Shown here one piece after another: positions 1-7,705 of a stretch of DNA of 26,791 nt. The notes under the pieces were generated by a model that saw nothing but the letters and a program-made list of their open reading frames with translations, was not told the origin of the DNA and did not search any database. The stretch's first letter is position 1, and each line of letters opens with the position of its first letter. The position numbers and the translations under genes were made by a program. The DNA is from Acidobacteriota bacterium (lineage in GTDB: Bacteria > Acidobacteriota > Thermoanaerobaculia > Multivoradales > JAHEKO01): the NCBI GenBank assembly GCA_006227875.1, contig SBFI01000442.1:1-26791 (forward strand), written 5' to 3'.

Positions 1-237
1 GCTCCGGGTGCGCGCGGGCGATCCACCGATGCGGTCGGCTGCGGCGCCCGGCGGAGCATCGTCTTCGCTGGCGTAGCCGGGTCGAGAACCCGCGGCCCCA
101 GGCGGCCGCCGTGGCTGCCCGGGTTCGGGGCCGGAGGGGGCTCACCGCAGCGGAGCCATCCTCCCGCGTAGCGGAGGGGAGCCCCCGCAGGACCCGAGAC
201 CGGGCTACCACCGACCTTCAAGGCCATCGCAGGAGGG
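1..237. other. GC-rich region with no supported gene
   Basis: This stretch lies beyond the last gene of the minus-strand run. A minus-strand frame is open from an ATG at 227 to the window edge (about 75 codons). It has no Shine-Dalgarno sequence, no recognisable domain and a Gly/Pro/Arg-rich composition typical of noise in GC-rich DNA. Plus-strand frames here are also arginine/proline-rich and unconvincing. The only structure seen is the inverted repeat at 136-186. Confidence 0.5.
136..186 (-). terminator. Imperfect inverted repeat after the zinc-ribbon genes, possible terminator
   Basis: GGGGGCTC at 136-143 is the exact inverse complement of GAGCCCCC at 179-186, and the interval contains a further imperfect pairing (CTCCCGC with GCGGAGG). 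It lies about 50 bases past the stop of the last minus-strand gene. There is no clear T-run after it on the minus strand, so a classical intrinsic terminator is not shown. It could equally be a piece of a dispersed GC-rich repeat. Confidence 0.25.
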
Positions 238-879
238 TCAGATCCGGATGTCGAAGATGGCGTCGGCCAGGGTCTCGCCCTTGCGGACAAAGGGGACACC
301 GAGCAGCCGCATCTCCCCGAACTCGATGTCGTAGTCGAGGTCCTGGAGGGTGTCCGGTTTGTCGACCTCGGAAGCGATCAGCGCGAAGTGGGCCATCTTG
401 TGGGCGTCGGCCTCGTCGTAGCAACCGCCGAGCAGACGCTCGCCGAGGCGCTCGCCGAGCTCGGGCAGGGCCTCGGTGTAGCGGCGGGTCAGCTCGGTCA
501 CCGCATCGAGGGGACCGGGAAAGGCCGGGATGGCAAAGACGCCCTCGCCCACCGGCGCCAGGGAGTCGGATCGGTCACCGAGAAAGAAACCCATCAGGCC
601 GGAGAAGACCCCACCCGCGGCCAGGCGCTCCTCGATCGACACCCGTGCCGACACCAGCCAGAAGGGCTTGTAGAGGTCGACGCTGGTATGGGGCAACGAG
701 ACAAAGGCGACCTCGACGGCCACCAACCGACGCCCCTCGGGGTCGAAACGATAGCCGTTACGACAGGCAGTGCAGTAGTAGACGACATCCTCGCCTTCGG
801 CCGCGATCGGCGCCCCACAGCTGGGACAGTCGAGGGCGACGAGTTGAAACTCCCTCCGCTCCGTTGTCCTTTCAATCAC
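238..879 (-). CDS. Zinc-ribbon protein, soluble (third zinc-ribbon gene of the SPFH module)
   Basis: This 213-residue protein of unknown function starts with a four-cysteine zinc ribbon (C18, C21, C36, C39; spacing 2-14-2). The spacing equals that of the two genes before it. The rest has no obvious membrane segment. A stretch around residues 68-76 (LYKPFWLVS) recalls the P-x-W core of the two membrane-anchored neighbours, which suggests distant relatedness. The GTG start at 879 overlaps the previous stop as GTGA and has a GGGGGTGA Shine-Dalgarno sequence six bases upstream, so translation is probably coupled. I infer that it works in a complex with the SPFH protein and the other zinc-ribbon proteins; no enzymatic motif is visible. 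Confidence 0.8.
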   Translation of the reverse strand: MIERTTERREFQLVALDCPSCGAPIAAEGEDVVYYCTACRNGYRFDPEGRRLVAVEVAFVSLPHTSVDLYKPFWLVSARVSIEERLAAGGVFSGLMGFFLGDRSDSLAPVGEGVFAIPAFPGPLDAVTELTRRYTEALPELGERLGERLLGGCYDEADAHKMAHFALIASEVDKPDTLQDLDYDIEFGEMRLLGVPFVRKGETLADAIFDIRI

Positions 880-1970
880 CAGGGCTCACCCCCGACCATC
901 TCCTGCAGCAGCTTGTCCCGTTCGCGGCGGCGGACCACCGAGCTGGCGATCCGGCTCAGGCCCGGCCGCTTCTTGGCGCCGGTACCCTCGACAACGACAC
1001 CCCCGTAGCGGAACCTCTTCCATCCCCAGAGCAACACGGCAAGCATCGGCACACCGATAAAGATCAGCGGACCGAGGCCCCCACCGGCAAGCTGGATGAT
1101 CGTCGTGCCGACAAAGAGGGTGATGGCCTGGGTCGCTACCAGCATCAGCGCCCGGTAGAGGTCGTTTCCCGGCGCCTTGCCAAAACCGAGGCTGCCGTCC
1201 TGGGCGTCGACAAGGGCCTGATAGGAGCGTTCATCGAAACGGTAGCGAACGACCCAGAGCGGGTAGTAGATGACCGTCAGCCGCTCGCGCAACGACTCGA
1301 GAAAGCGAAAGCGGACCCGCTTCAGACCGGTGGCCGGCTCGGCTTCCTTTTTGAATTGCTCGAGCGCGCTCCGCTTGACCACGCTCTCGGACAGGGTCGG
1401 CGGAAAGACCATCCCCAGCCGCACCAGGGTCGAGGAATCGAACGGCACCAGGGTGTCGCCATGGAGATCGATCCACTCGACACCCCACTCCGCCACATTG
1501 AGGGCTGGATAGGTGCGGTCGAAGCTCCGCTCGACCGCACGCTCGACATCGACCTCGTAGGTCTCGGTGCGCCGATGTTTACCGCTGCCGACCGTCCGCC
1601 GGCGCTCCTCGGTGCCGAGGGCAAATCCCAGACAGTCCGCTTGCACACGAAAGAAGGGGAGAAAGGAGAGAAAGGCTTCACCGACCCGTGCTTCGCGACG
1701 TAGGCGCGAATCCTTGTTCCAGCCGGAACCGAGCCAGCGTTGGACGACCTCGCGCGCCTTTGTCGCGTCGACCTGTGGCTCGACCGCCAGCCGGCGAATA
1801 CCGAGCTCGCTCAGCACCAACAACCGGGTCTCGCAGAAGGGACAGAGCACCACCCTGAGGCCGGTCGCCACATCGAGCGCCCCACCACAGCTCGGACAGG
1901 TCAGACCCTTGACTTTGGCCGGTAAGCGATTGGGGATCTCCGGCAGCGGAGCAGGCGTCGCTTTGGTCAT
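876..1970 (-). CDS. Membrane-anchored zinc-ribbon protein (paralog 2)
   Basis: This 364-residue protein has an N-terminal zinc ribbon (C25, C28, C43, C46). A soluble region follows, containing the motif YYPLWVVRYRFDERSYQALV near residue 250. Two hydrophobic, probably membrane-spanning segments lie near residues 285-330 (ALMLVATQAITLFVGTTII, then PLIFIGVPMLAVLLWGW), and the tail is basic and arginine-rich. It is clearly paralogous to the gene just upstream, which has the same ribbon spacing, the same aromatic/RSYxALV core and the same order of parts. The ATG at 1970 overlaps the preceding stop as ATGA. Architecture resembles Bacillus YdjG/YdjH-like zinc-ribbon membrane proteins; this is recalled similarity, not a search. 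The cytosolic ribbon probably binds partners, but function is unknown. Confidence 0.85.
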   Translation of the reverse strand: MTKATPAPLPEIPNRLPAKVKGLTCPSCGGALDVATGLRVVLCPFCETRLLVLSELGIRRLAVEPQVDATKAREVVQRWLGSGWNKDSRLRREARVGEAFLSFLPFFRVQADCLGFALGTEERRRTVGSGKHRRTETYEVDVERAVERSFDRTYPALNVAEWGVEWIDLHGDTLVPFDSSTLVRLGMVFPPTLSESVVKRSALEQFKKEAEPATGLKRVRFRFLESLRERLTVIYYPLWVVRYRFDERSYQALVDAQDGSLGFGKAPGNDLYRALMLVATQAITLFVGTTIIQLAGGGLGPLIFIGVPMLAVLLWGWKRFRYGGVVVEGTGAKKRPGLSRIASSVVRRRERDKLLQEMVGGEPW

Positions 1971-2734
1971 ACCTTGCGTGCCACCCAGTAGGCGATCAGC
2001 GTGAGAGGGATTGCCGTGACGGCATAGGCCAGGAGTTTGAGCACGGGATTGGAGATGGCCAGACCCTCGAGACCAAACAGCACAAGACCCAGGACCGCAA
2101 TCAGCACATAGGGGCTCTCGGCCTTCTCCGGATAGACCGCGGCCAGCACTGTTCCGGTCGACCCCTCTACCAGGGCCCGATAGGAGCGTCCGTCATATTT
2201 GTATCGGAAGTGCCAAAAAGGAACCTCGACCAGCGCTGTCTCGGTGACTCTATGCACCCCCCGCTGCTGTACCCACCCCTTGGCTGTCTCCAGCGGAATG
2301 GTCGGCTCGATGGGCCTCACGGAGGCTTCTGGGTCGTGGAAGGGCTCGAGCTTCCCAGCCGGCACCTCCAGATCGGCTACCTGGGGGATGGGCGTGGGTG
2401 CCGCCGGCTCGACAAAGACCACTTTCCCAGCATCCGTGTGAGCACGAAAGAGCCACATAGGAAAGGTCAGAGGCTCGATATTTTCTACCTGGCTCTCGCG
2501 ATCCAGACCCTTGACCGTCTCGTTGCCGGCCATCCAGCGGCGCAGGGCCGCCGTCGCCTCGTCACGGTCGAGAAGCGTCGGCAGGCTGTAGTGACTGACG
2601 ACCGCCGAGCGATCGACAAAGAGAGTAGCGCTGCAGAAAGGGCAACGAACGAGCTCTCGCCCCGCCGGCAGCGGGCTCTCACCGCCGCACTGGGGACACT
2701 GGATCGTGGTGCCGGCCGAGGGCTCAGGCGGCAT
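1967..2734 (-). CDS. Membrane-anchored zinc-ribbon protein (paralog 1)
   Basis: This 255-residue protein has a zinc ribbon at C13, C16, C31 and C34, then a middle region with VPFWHFRYKYDGRSYRALVE. The C-terminus (about residues 205-255) has two hydrophobic segments (PYVLIAVLGLVLFGLEGLAI and LLAYAVTAIPLTLIAYWVA). It is shorter than its paralog at 876-1970, mostly because the linker between ribbon and core is shorter. It starts 21 bases after the SPFH gene. No Shine-Dalgarno sequence precedes the ATG at 2734; a T6 run lies there instead, so it may depend on translation of the upstream gene. Predicted membrane protein with the ribbon on one face. Function unknown. Confidence 0.85.
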   Translation of the reverse strand: MPPEPSAGTTIQCPQCGGESPLPAGRELVRCPFCSATLFVDRSAVVSHYSLPTLLDRDEATAALRRWMAGNETVKGLDRESQVENIEPLTFPMWLFRAHTDAGKVVFVEPAAPTPIPQVADLEVPAGKLEPFHDPEASVRPIEPTIPLETAKGWVQQRGVHRVTETALVEVPFWHFRYKYDGRSYRALVEGSTGTVLAAVYPEKAESPYVLIAVLGLVLFGLEGLAISNPVLKLLAYAVTAIPLTLIAYWVARKV

Positions 2735-2755
2735 GATCGAAAAAATAGGGGTCGA

Positions 2756-3778
2756 CTACCCGGCGACCTTGGTGCCACAGGAAGGACAAAAGCGGGCTCC
2801 CTCCGGTAGCCCCTGGCCGCACTGATGACAGAAGGCGGTGGCGGCACCCGTCGCTGCCGCGCCCGTGGTGGTCTGATCCCCCGCCTCGGACTCGGCCGGT
2901 GCCTGACCTCCCGCAGCTCCACCCTGACCGGAGTCCTGCATCGCCTCTTTCATCATCTGGGGCAGCATCATGCCCATACCGGCACCCATACCGACACCCA
3001 GCCCGGCGCCGACGTTGCCCCCGCCTTCGCCGCCTTGCTCGGCTGCGTCCTCCATCGCCTTGGCTGCCTTGAACTTCATGTAGGCGTTCATGTCGCCGAT
3101 CGCGGCCATGCCGCTGCGCTCGTCGATCACCACCTGGACTTCCTTTGGCGGTGTGATGGCTCCCAGGAACAGATCCACCAGCTCGATGCCGTACTTGGAG
3201 AAATCATCGGCGACCCGGGACTTGAGCGCCATCCCCAGCTCGTCGTAGACCTTGGGCAGATCGAAGATGGAATTGAGGTTCTCACCCAGGAGATCGGTCA
3301 GCCGGGCAACGATGGCGTCCTTGAAGTAGCTCTCCAGACCGTCGGTGGTGTAGATCCCCATGGTGCCCACGACTTCGTTGACGAACTGCTGGGAATTGAC
3401 GATGCGCACTGCGAACTTGCCAAAGGCACGGAGCCGGACCACGGACAGCTCGTCGTCGCGAAAGACCACCGGTTCCTTGGTTCCCCATTTGAGATCGAGA
3501 AACGTCTTGGTAGAGACAAAGACGACCGCCGCTTGAAAGGGTGACTTGCCGTCGAACGGAACCCCCAGCACCCTGGTCAGCAGTGGCAGATTCTGGGTCG
3601 CCAGGGTATGTCTGCCGGGGCCAAAGGTGTCGAGACCCTTGCCGTCGCGAAAAAAGACCGCCTCCTGGCTCTCCTCGACTATCAACTGGCTACCGAGCTT
3701 GATGGCCTCGGTGCCCTGGCGCGGTACCCGCGCCACCATGGTCTGACCGGTGGGATCGACATACTGGATAATTTGCAT
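2756..3778 (-). CDS. SPFH/band-7 domain protein with C-terminal zinc ribbon (YdjI-like, 'virion core protein' family)
   Basis: This 340-residue protein resembles the soluble SPFH family often labelled 'virion core protein' and exemplified by Bacillus YdjI. Residues about 25-240 form the SPFH region (VFFRDGKGLDTFGPGRHTL, then GIELVDLFLGAITPP). A Gly/Met-rich linker follows, and then a zinc ribbon at C317, C320, C331 and C334 (spacing 2-10-2). There is no N-terminal transmembrane anchor, unlike flotillins, so it probably associates with membrane through the neighbouring membrane proteins. The ATG at 3778 has AGGAGA seven bases upstream. SPFH proteins oligomerise on membranes as scaffolds; in Bacillus the YdjI relative takes part in PspA recruitment. 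A role here in envelope stress or septal membrane organisation is inference. Confidence 0.88.
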   Translation of the reverse strand: MQIIQYVDPTGQTMVARVPRQGTEAIKLGSQLIVEESQEAVFFRDGKGLDTFGPGRHTLATQNLPLLTRVLGVPFDGKSPFQAAVVFVSTKTFLDLKWGTKEPVVFRDDELSVVRLRAFGKFAVRIVNSQQFVNEVVGTMGIYTTDGLESYFKDAIVARLTDLLGENLNSIFDLPKVYDELGMALKSRVADDFSKYGIELVDLFLGAITPPKEVQVVIDERSGMAAIGDMNAYMKFKAAKAMEDAAEQGGEGGGNVGAGLGVGMGAGMGMMLPQMMKEAMQDSGQGGAAGGQAPAESEAGDQTTTGAAATGAATAFCHQCGQGLPEGARFCPSCGTKVAG

Positions 3779-3808
3779 GGTCCTGTCTCCTTGCCACGTA
3801 GCCGCCGG

Positions 3809-4336
3809 CTAGCCGCTGGCTTTGACAACCTCGCTGATGACGGTTTTGCGGCCCGCCCATTTGTCTTCAAGCGCTCCCACCCGCGTCAGAGCCTGCTCGA
3901 CCGCTTCAGCGGCGTCTCCCTTGCCCGGCAGCGGGATGGCCGCCAGATCCCCTGACAGCCCGGAGACGTCGTCGAGCACCGAGAGGTCGAACTGGTAGAG
4001 CTTCTCCAGCTCCGGCTCGTTGATCTTCACCACATCGAAGAAACCACTGGCTCCGTAGTCGCTGAAGCGAATAGCCTGCGAGAGGCCGTCGAGCTGACGA
4101 TCCAGACGCTCGAAGAGGTGGAGAACCCCGAGCTGCCCTTCGTCCGTGTAGGCTCGCGCCTTGCCCCGGCTCACGACCTTTAGTCGGCCGAGCTCCTTGG
4201 CCAGGTGCTCGCGTTGCATTTTGTCGACTTCTCGCCTCAGCTCCCGGTCCTGAAAACCGCGAAATCCGGGAATCAACTCCCCCAGACGCTCGAGCCAGTT
4301 GCGGCGCGACCTGGCGTCTTCGAAACCCTCTGTCAT
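3809..4336 (-). CDS. Conserved-looking small protein between ftsZ and the SPFH gene
   Basis: This 175-residue soluble protein is highly charged in its first half. It has a predicted helical stretch (FQDRELRREVDKMQREHLAK, residues about 28-47) preceded by the aromatic motif IPGFRGF. Residues about 95-120 read SDYGASGFFDVVKINEPELE, followed by an acidic C-terminal half. There is no signal peptide, membrane segment or cysteine. I recall proteins with an 'IPGYRGY..E.RR..DK' start and an 'YGxxGFFDxVKI' middle beside SPFH genes in other bacteria, so it is probably a standing partner of the SPFH protein; that association is memory-based. The ATG at 4336 has the Shine-Dalgarno GGAGGTGA four bases upstream, inside a hairpin (4340-4374). 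Confidence 0.82.
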   Translation of the reverse strand: MTEGFEDARSRRNWLERLGELIPGFRGFQDRELRREVDKMQREHLAKELGRLKVVSRGKARAYTDEGQLGVLHLFERLDRQLDGLSQAIRFSDYGASGFFDVVKINEPELEKLYQFDLSVLDDVSGLSGDLAAIPLPGKGDAAEAVEQALTRVGALEDKWAGRKTVISEVVKASG

Positions 4337-4339
4337 CGA

Positions 4340-4374
4340 ATCACCTCCCGGTGGAAAACCCGTTCGGAGGCGAT
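4340..4374 (-). promoter_or_regulatory. Hairpin burying the ribosome binding site of the first post-ftsZ gene
   Basis: In the minus-strand transcript, AUCGCCUCC (4374-4366) can pair over nine positions, one of them G-U, with GGAGGUGAU (4348-4340). The loop is 17 bases. The second arm is exactly the Shine-Dalgarno sequence of the gene starting at 4336. No U-run follows, so it does not look like an intrinsic terminator. It would be expected to limit initiation unless opened. Confidence 0.5.
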
Positions 4375-4391
4375 GCTATCAGGCTAGGAAG

Positions 4392-5630
4392 CTAGTCCAT
4401 CTGTTTGCGCAGCACCGTGGGGATGTCGAAGTCGTCGACATTCGACCAGTTGGGTCCAAAACCGTTGGGATCATCCCCTTGAGTCTGTGCGATCACCTTG
4501 CGGTAGAAGGGGATGTCCTGAGGCTCGTCGAGTGGCATGTCCGCCGGCTCCTGGTGCTCGGCCTCGCTCACGCTCGGAGGCTCCTCGGTCTGTTGGGAGG
4601 CCACGTACGGAGCTCTTGGCAGCGTCTGTCCAACCGGCATGTCGAATCCAGTGGCGATGACGGTGACCTTCATCTCCTCTTCCATAGCCTCGTCGATGAC
4701 CAGACCGGAGATGATGTTGGCGTTTGGATCGACCGCATCGGCGATGACGTGCGCGGCCTCGTCGACCTCGTGCAGAGTCAGGTCGCGGCCGCCCGAGATG
4801 TTGATCAGCACTCCCTTGGCGCCTTCGATCGAGGTCTCTTCCAGCAGCGGGGAGGAGATCGCTCGCTGCGCCGCCTCCAGAGCCCGACTCTCGCCCTTTG
4901 CCATGCCGGTCCCCATCAGCGCCATACCCATCCCGGTCATGATGGTCTTGACATCGGCAAAGTCGACGTTGACCTCGCCCGGGACCGTGATCAGGTCACT
5001 TATGCCCTGAACCGCCTGCCGCAGGACATCGTCGGCGATACGAAAGGCCTCGGACAACGGAGTCCCCCTGTCGACAAAATTGAGGAGGCGTTCGTTGGGG
5101 ATGGTGATCAGCGTGTCTACCGCCGTGCGCAGCTCCTCGACACCTCTGTCCGCCAGCTCCATGCGCCGCCGACCCTCGAAGGCGAAGGGCTTGGTCACCA
5201 CGGCCACGGTCAGCGCCCCGATCTCGGCCGCCAGGGAGGCCACGATGGGCGCGGCGCCGGTACCGGTACCCCCGCCCAGGCCGGCGGTGAGAAACACCAT
5301 GTCCGAGCCGTCCAACAGCTCCAGTATGCGCTCGGTGTCCTCGAGCGCCGACTTGCGGCCGATCTCCGGGTCACCGCCGGCACCCAGACCGCGTGTCAGC
5401 GCCACACCGAGCTGCAGCTTGACCGGCGCTCGGCACTTGCGCAGGGCCTGCAGATCGGTGTTGGAGGATATGAACTCGATGCCACGCATCTTGGAATCGA
5501 TCATCCGGTTCACGGCGTTGCCACCACCACCACCGATCCCCACCACTTTGATCTTTGCGGTTACACCCTCTACCTCTTCCAGTGTGATCGGCAGGCTTAT
5601 CTCGAATTCCTGGTCGTCAAAAAGGATCAT
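4392..5630 (-). CDS. ftsZ: Cell division GTPase FtsZ
   Basis: FtsZ is the tubulin homolog that forms the cytokinetic ring at midcell. The 412-residue protein has the nucleotide-binding GIGGGGGNAVNRM near residue 31, the tubulin signature GGGTGTG at 119-125, the GTPase-activating T7 loop (NVDFADV), and a variable acidic linker ending in the conserved C-terminal peptide DDFDIPTVLRKQMD that binds FtsA. About 25 residues precede the core, a little longer than average. The ATG at 5630 is chosen because AGAGGAGAT lies seven bases upstream; a TTG at 5660 in the same frame would add ten residues without a good ribosome site. It follows ftsA by 33 bases, the usual order. Confidence 0.98.
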   Translation of the reverse strand: MILFDDQEFEISLPITLEEVEGVTAKIKVVGIGGGGGNAVNRMIDSKMRGIEFISSNTDLQALRKCRAPVKLQLGVALTRGLGAGGDPEIGRKSALEDTERILELLDGSDMVFLTAGLGGGTGTGAAPIVASLAAEIGALTVAVVTKPFAFEGRRRMELADRGVEELRTAVDTLITIPNERLLNFVDRGTPLSEAFRIADDVLRQAVQGISDLITVPGEVNVDFADVKTIMTGMGMALMGTGMAKGESRALEAAQRAISSPLLEETSIEGAKGVLINISGGRDLTLHEVDEAAHVIADAVDPNANIISGLVIDEAMEEEMKVTVIATGFDMPVGQTLPRAPYVASQQTEEPPSVSEAEHQEPADMPLDEPQDIPFYRKVIAQTQGDDPNGFGPNWSNVDDFDIPTVLRKQMD

Positions 5631-5663
5631 GTCTCGATCTCCTCTAGGGGTATTGTCCAAAGC

Positions 5664-6902
5664 TCAGAGCAGGTCCGTGAACATTCCGCGGAGGCTTCCC
5701 ACCACGTTGCGCACACTGAAACCAGGGCGCGAACCCGATCTTCGAAGGTTGTCTTCCGACGAGCGCCCGTAGAGCAATAGCCCCGATGCGGAAGCCCAGG
5801 TCGGACAGTTGATGACGTCCACAAGACCGCTCAAGCCTTGAGGCAGGCCATAGCGAACTGTGCAATTGAATATCTGTTCGGCCATCTCCAGAATGCCGTC
5901 CAGTTGAGCGCCGCCGCCGGTCAGCACCAGACCGCCTCTGAGGCACTCATCCGCTCCGGCCTTGATCAGATCCTCCCGCACGAGAGTGAGCAGCTCCTCC
6001 GCCCGGGGCTGGAGAATGTCGCAGAGCTCTCGCTGCGGCACCACCCGCGCCGGACCGCCGGCAACCGTCGGCACCGAGATCCCCTCGTCCTCGCTGACGA
6101 GATCGCTCAAACAGCAGCCGTATCTGACCTTGATCTTTTCCGCCTCGGAGAAGGGCGTGCGCAGGACCATCGCCAGGTCGTTGGTGAAGTGGCCTGCCCC
6201 TACCGGCACCACCGAGCTGTGCTGCACCTCGCCTTCGGCAAACAGCGCGTATTCGGAGGTGCCGTCGCCGATGTCGAAGAGCAGGGCACCCAGCTCCCGC
6301 TCATCGTGGCTCAAAACGGCCTCGGCCGTGGCCAGCGGCTCGAACACCATCTCCGCCACTTCGATACCGGCGCGGTTGATACAGGTCAGCAGGGTCTTGC
6401 GACGGGTGACGTTGGCGGTCACCAGGTGGAGCGCTACCTCGAGACGGCTGCCGAGCATTCCCATCGGATCGGCGATGCCCCCCTGCTCATCGACAATGAA
6501 CTCCTGGGGTATGGCGTGGACGATCTCCCGGTCCGAAGGCAGTGCCGCCGACTGGGCCGCCTCGAGAACCCGATTGATGTCCTGAAGAGTTATCTCCCGG
6601 TCTCTGCGCGCGACCGACACCATGCCTCGGGAGTTGATGCTCCTGACGTCGGTGCTGGCCACACCGACATAGGCCCGGGATATCTCGATCCCGGCCATCA
6701 CCTCCGCTTCTTCGGTGGCGTGTTTGAGGGCCTCCACCGTCGCCTCCACATTGACGATGTTGCCCTTGCGTGTGCCTCGGTTCGGGGCAAGCCCCTTGCC
6801 GACGACCTCGACTCCACCGTTCTCGTCTCGCTGACCGATCAGAACGGCCACTTTCGACGATCCGACATCGATGGCTACCAAATATGGATCCGGTTTCGAC
6901 AT
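5664..6902 (-). CDS. ftsA: Cell division protein FtsA (actin-like FtsZ membrane anchor)
   Basis: FtsA is an actin-fold ATPase that tethers FtsZ to the inner membrane and recruits later division proteins. The 412-residue protein shows the phosphate-1 motif AIDVGSSKVAVLIG (residues about 10-23), the 1C subdomain, phosphate-2 (LLFDIGDGTSEYALF), the adenosine motif (LVLTGGGAQLDG) and a C-terminal amphipathic membrane-targeting helix (RNVVGSLRGMFTDLL). The start is the ATG at 6902, five bases after the ftsQ stop and preceded by AAGGG; the frame stays open upstream but that part overlaps ftsQ. It has the same number of codons as ftsZ, which I take as coincidence. Confidence 0.97.
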   Translation of the reverse strand: MSKPDPYLVAIDVGSSKVAVLIGQRDENGGVEVVGKGLAPNRGTRKGNIVNVEATVEALKHATEEAEVMAGIEISRAYVGVASTDVRSINSRGMVSVARRDREITLQDINRVLEAAQSAALPSDREIVHAIPQEFIVDEQGGIADPMGMLGSRLEVALHLVTANVTRRKTLLTCINRAGIEVAEMVFEPLATAEAVLSHDERELGALLFDIGDGTSEYALFAEGEVQHSSVVPVGAGHFTNDLAMVLRTPFSEAEKIKVRYGCCLSDLVSEDEGISVPTVAGGPARVVPQRELCDILQPRAEELLTLVREDLIKAGADECLRGGLVLTGGGAQLDGILEMAEQIFNCTVRYGLPQGLSGLVDVINCPTWASASGLLLYGRSSEDNLRRSGSRPGFSVRNVVGSLRGMFTDLL

Positions 6903-6907
6903 TGGTC

Positions 6908-7705
6908 TTACCCTTCTCGACGAATTGGTTGAATGACAACTTGTCCGGAGAACCTGAGGTCGACCGCCGCAACCTCCCCATAGCGACGCAAGATCTCCGG
7001 CAAGAATCTTCTTAGGTTCAATATCCCCGCCTCCACCCGCCCGGTGCTCACCAGGAGCGGAAAGGGAACGGAATCTGTTTGCAGACGAAAGTCTCTGGGT
7101 CCCAACACCCTCATCTCCGCCAGACCCGCCTTCCACTCGGGTGCCACTCGATCCAGATCGGATATCACCGTCATCGCCTGTGAAACACTCACCAACCTCG
7201 GATCAGAGACGTCGATCACGACGAGGTCCGGGGCGGTCTCCCGAGAATCGAGCTTTTCGATCTCCCGGCCGGCGCTGTCGACATAGAAGATCTCCCCATC
7301 ATGGCGGAGCAGGGCCACCGGTACGCGCTCGATGACATTCACCACGAGACCGTCCGGCAGCTGCTTGCGGATCTCCGCTCCGCCGATCCAGGCGTGCCTG
7401 AGCAGGCGCCCTTCGATGTCATTGAGAGAGAGCCAGAGCAGGTGCTGTCCCCGATACCGCTCGAGCTCGGCAGCCACCCAAGCCGAGGTCACCCTCTCAC
7501 CCGCGGTGACCTCCAGATCCCGGAGCACGAATCTCGGTGACCTCAGGATCCACATCCCGGCGGCAGCGGGGATGCCCACCAACAGGACGGCGGCCGCGAG
7601 CGGCTTCAACAGAGCCACCCACAGACTGCGCCGGTGGTGCGACTTTACAAACCGCCGCCGACGGTAGGGTACGGAAGGCTCGGTCTGGACCCTCAAGATC
7701 CTCAC
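6908..7705 (-). CDS. ftsQ: Cell division protein FtsQ (POTRA domain)
   Basis: This 265-residue bitopic membrane protein has a short basic cytoplasmic tail (YRRRRFVKSHHRR), one transmembrane segment (ALLKPLAAAVLLVGIPAAAG, about residues 30-50), a POTRA domain (FVLRDLEVTAGERVTSAWV onward) and an FtsQ-type periplasmic beta domain containing VNVIERVPVALLRHDG. FtsQ bridges cytoplasmic and periplasmic division proteins with FtsL and FtsB. The GTG at 7705 overlaps the murC stop as GTGA, with a GGAGG about ten bases upstream. It sits directly between murC and ftsA; in many bacteria murB and/or ddl occupy this interval. Confidence 0.93.
   Translation of the reverse strand: MRILRVQTEPSVPYRRRRFVKSHHRRSLWVALLKPLAAAVLLVGIPAAAGMWILRSPRFVLRDLEVTAGERVTSAWVAAELERYRGQHLLWLSLNDIEGRLLRHAWIGGAEIRKQLPDGLVVNVIERVPVALLRHDGEIFYVDSAGREIEKLDSRETAPDLVVIDVSDPRLVSVSQAMTVISDLDRVAPEWKAGLAEMRVLGPRDFRLQTDSVPFPLLVSTGRVEAGILNLRRFLPEILRRYGEVAAVDLRFSGQVVIQPIRREG

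Noticed and set aside
111..1703. Long open frame on the plus strand, 530 codons
   Set aside because: It lies antisense to two well-supported zinc-ribbon genes. Its product is arginine/proline-rich with no domain. High GC content opens antisense frames.
2756..3778. Phage origin suggested by the 'virion core protein' family name
   Set aside because: The name is a historical label for an SPFH family common in bacterial chromosomes. No phage genes are nearby and coding style matches the neighbours.
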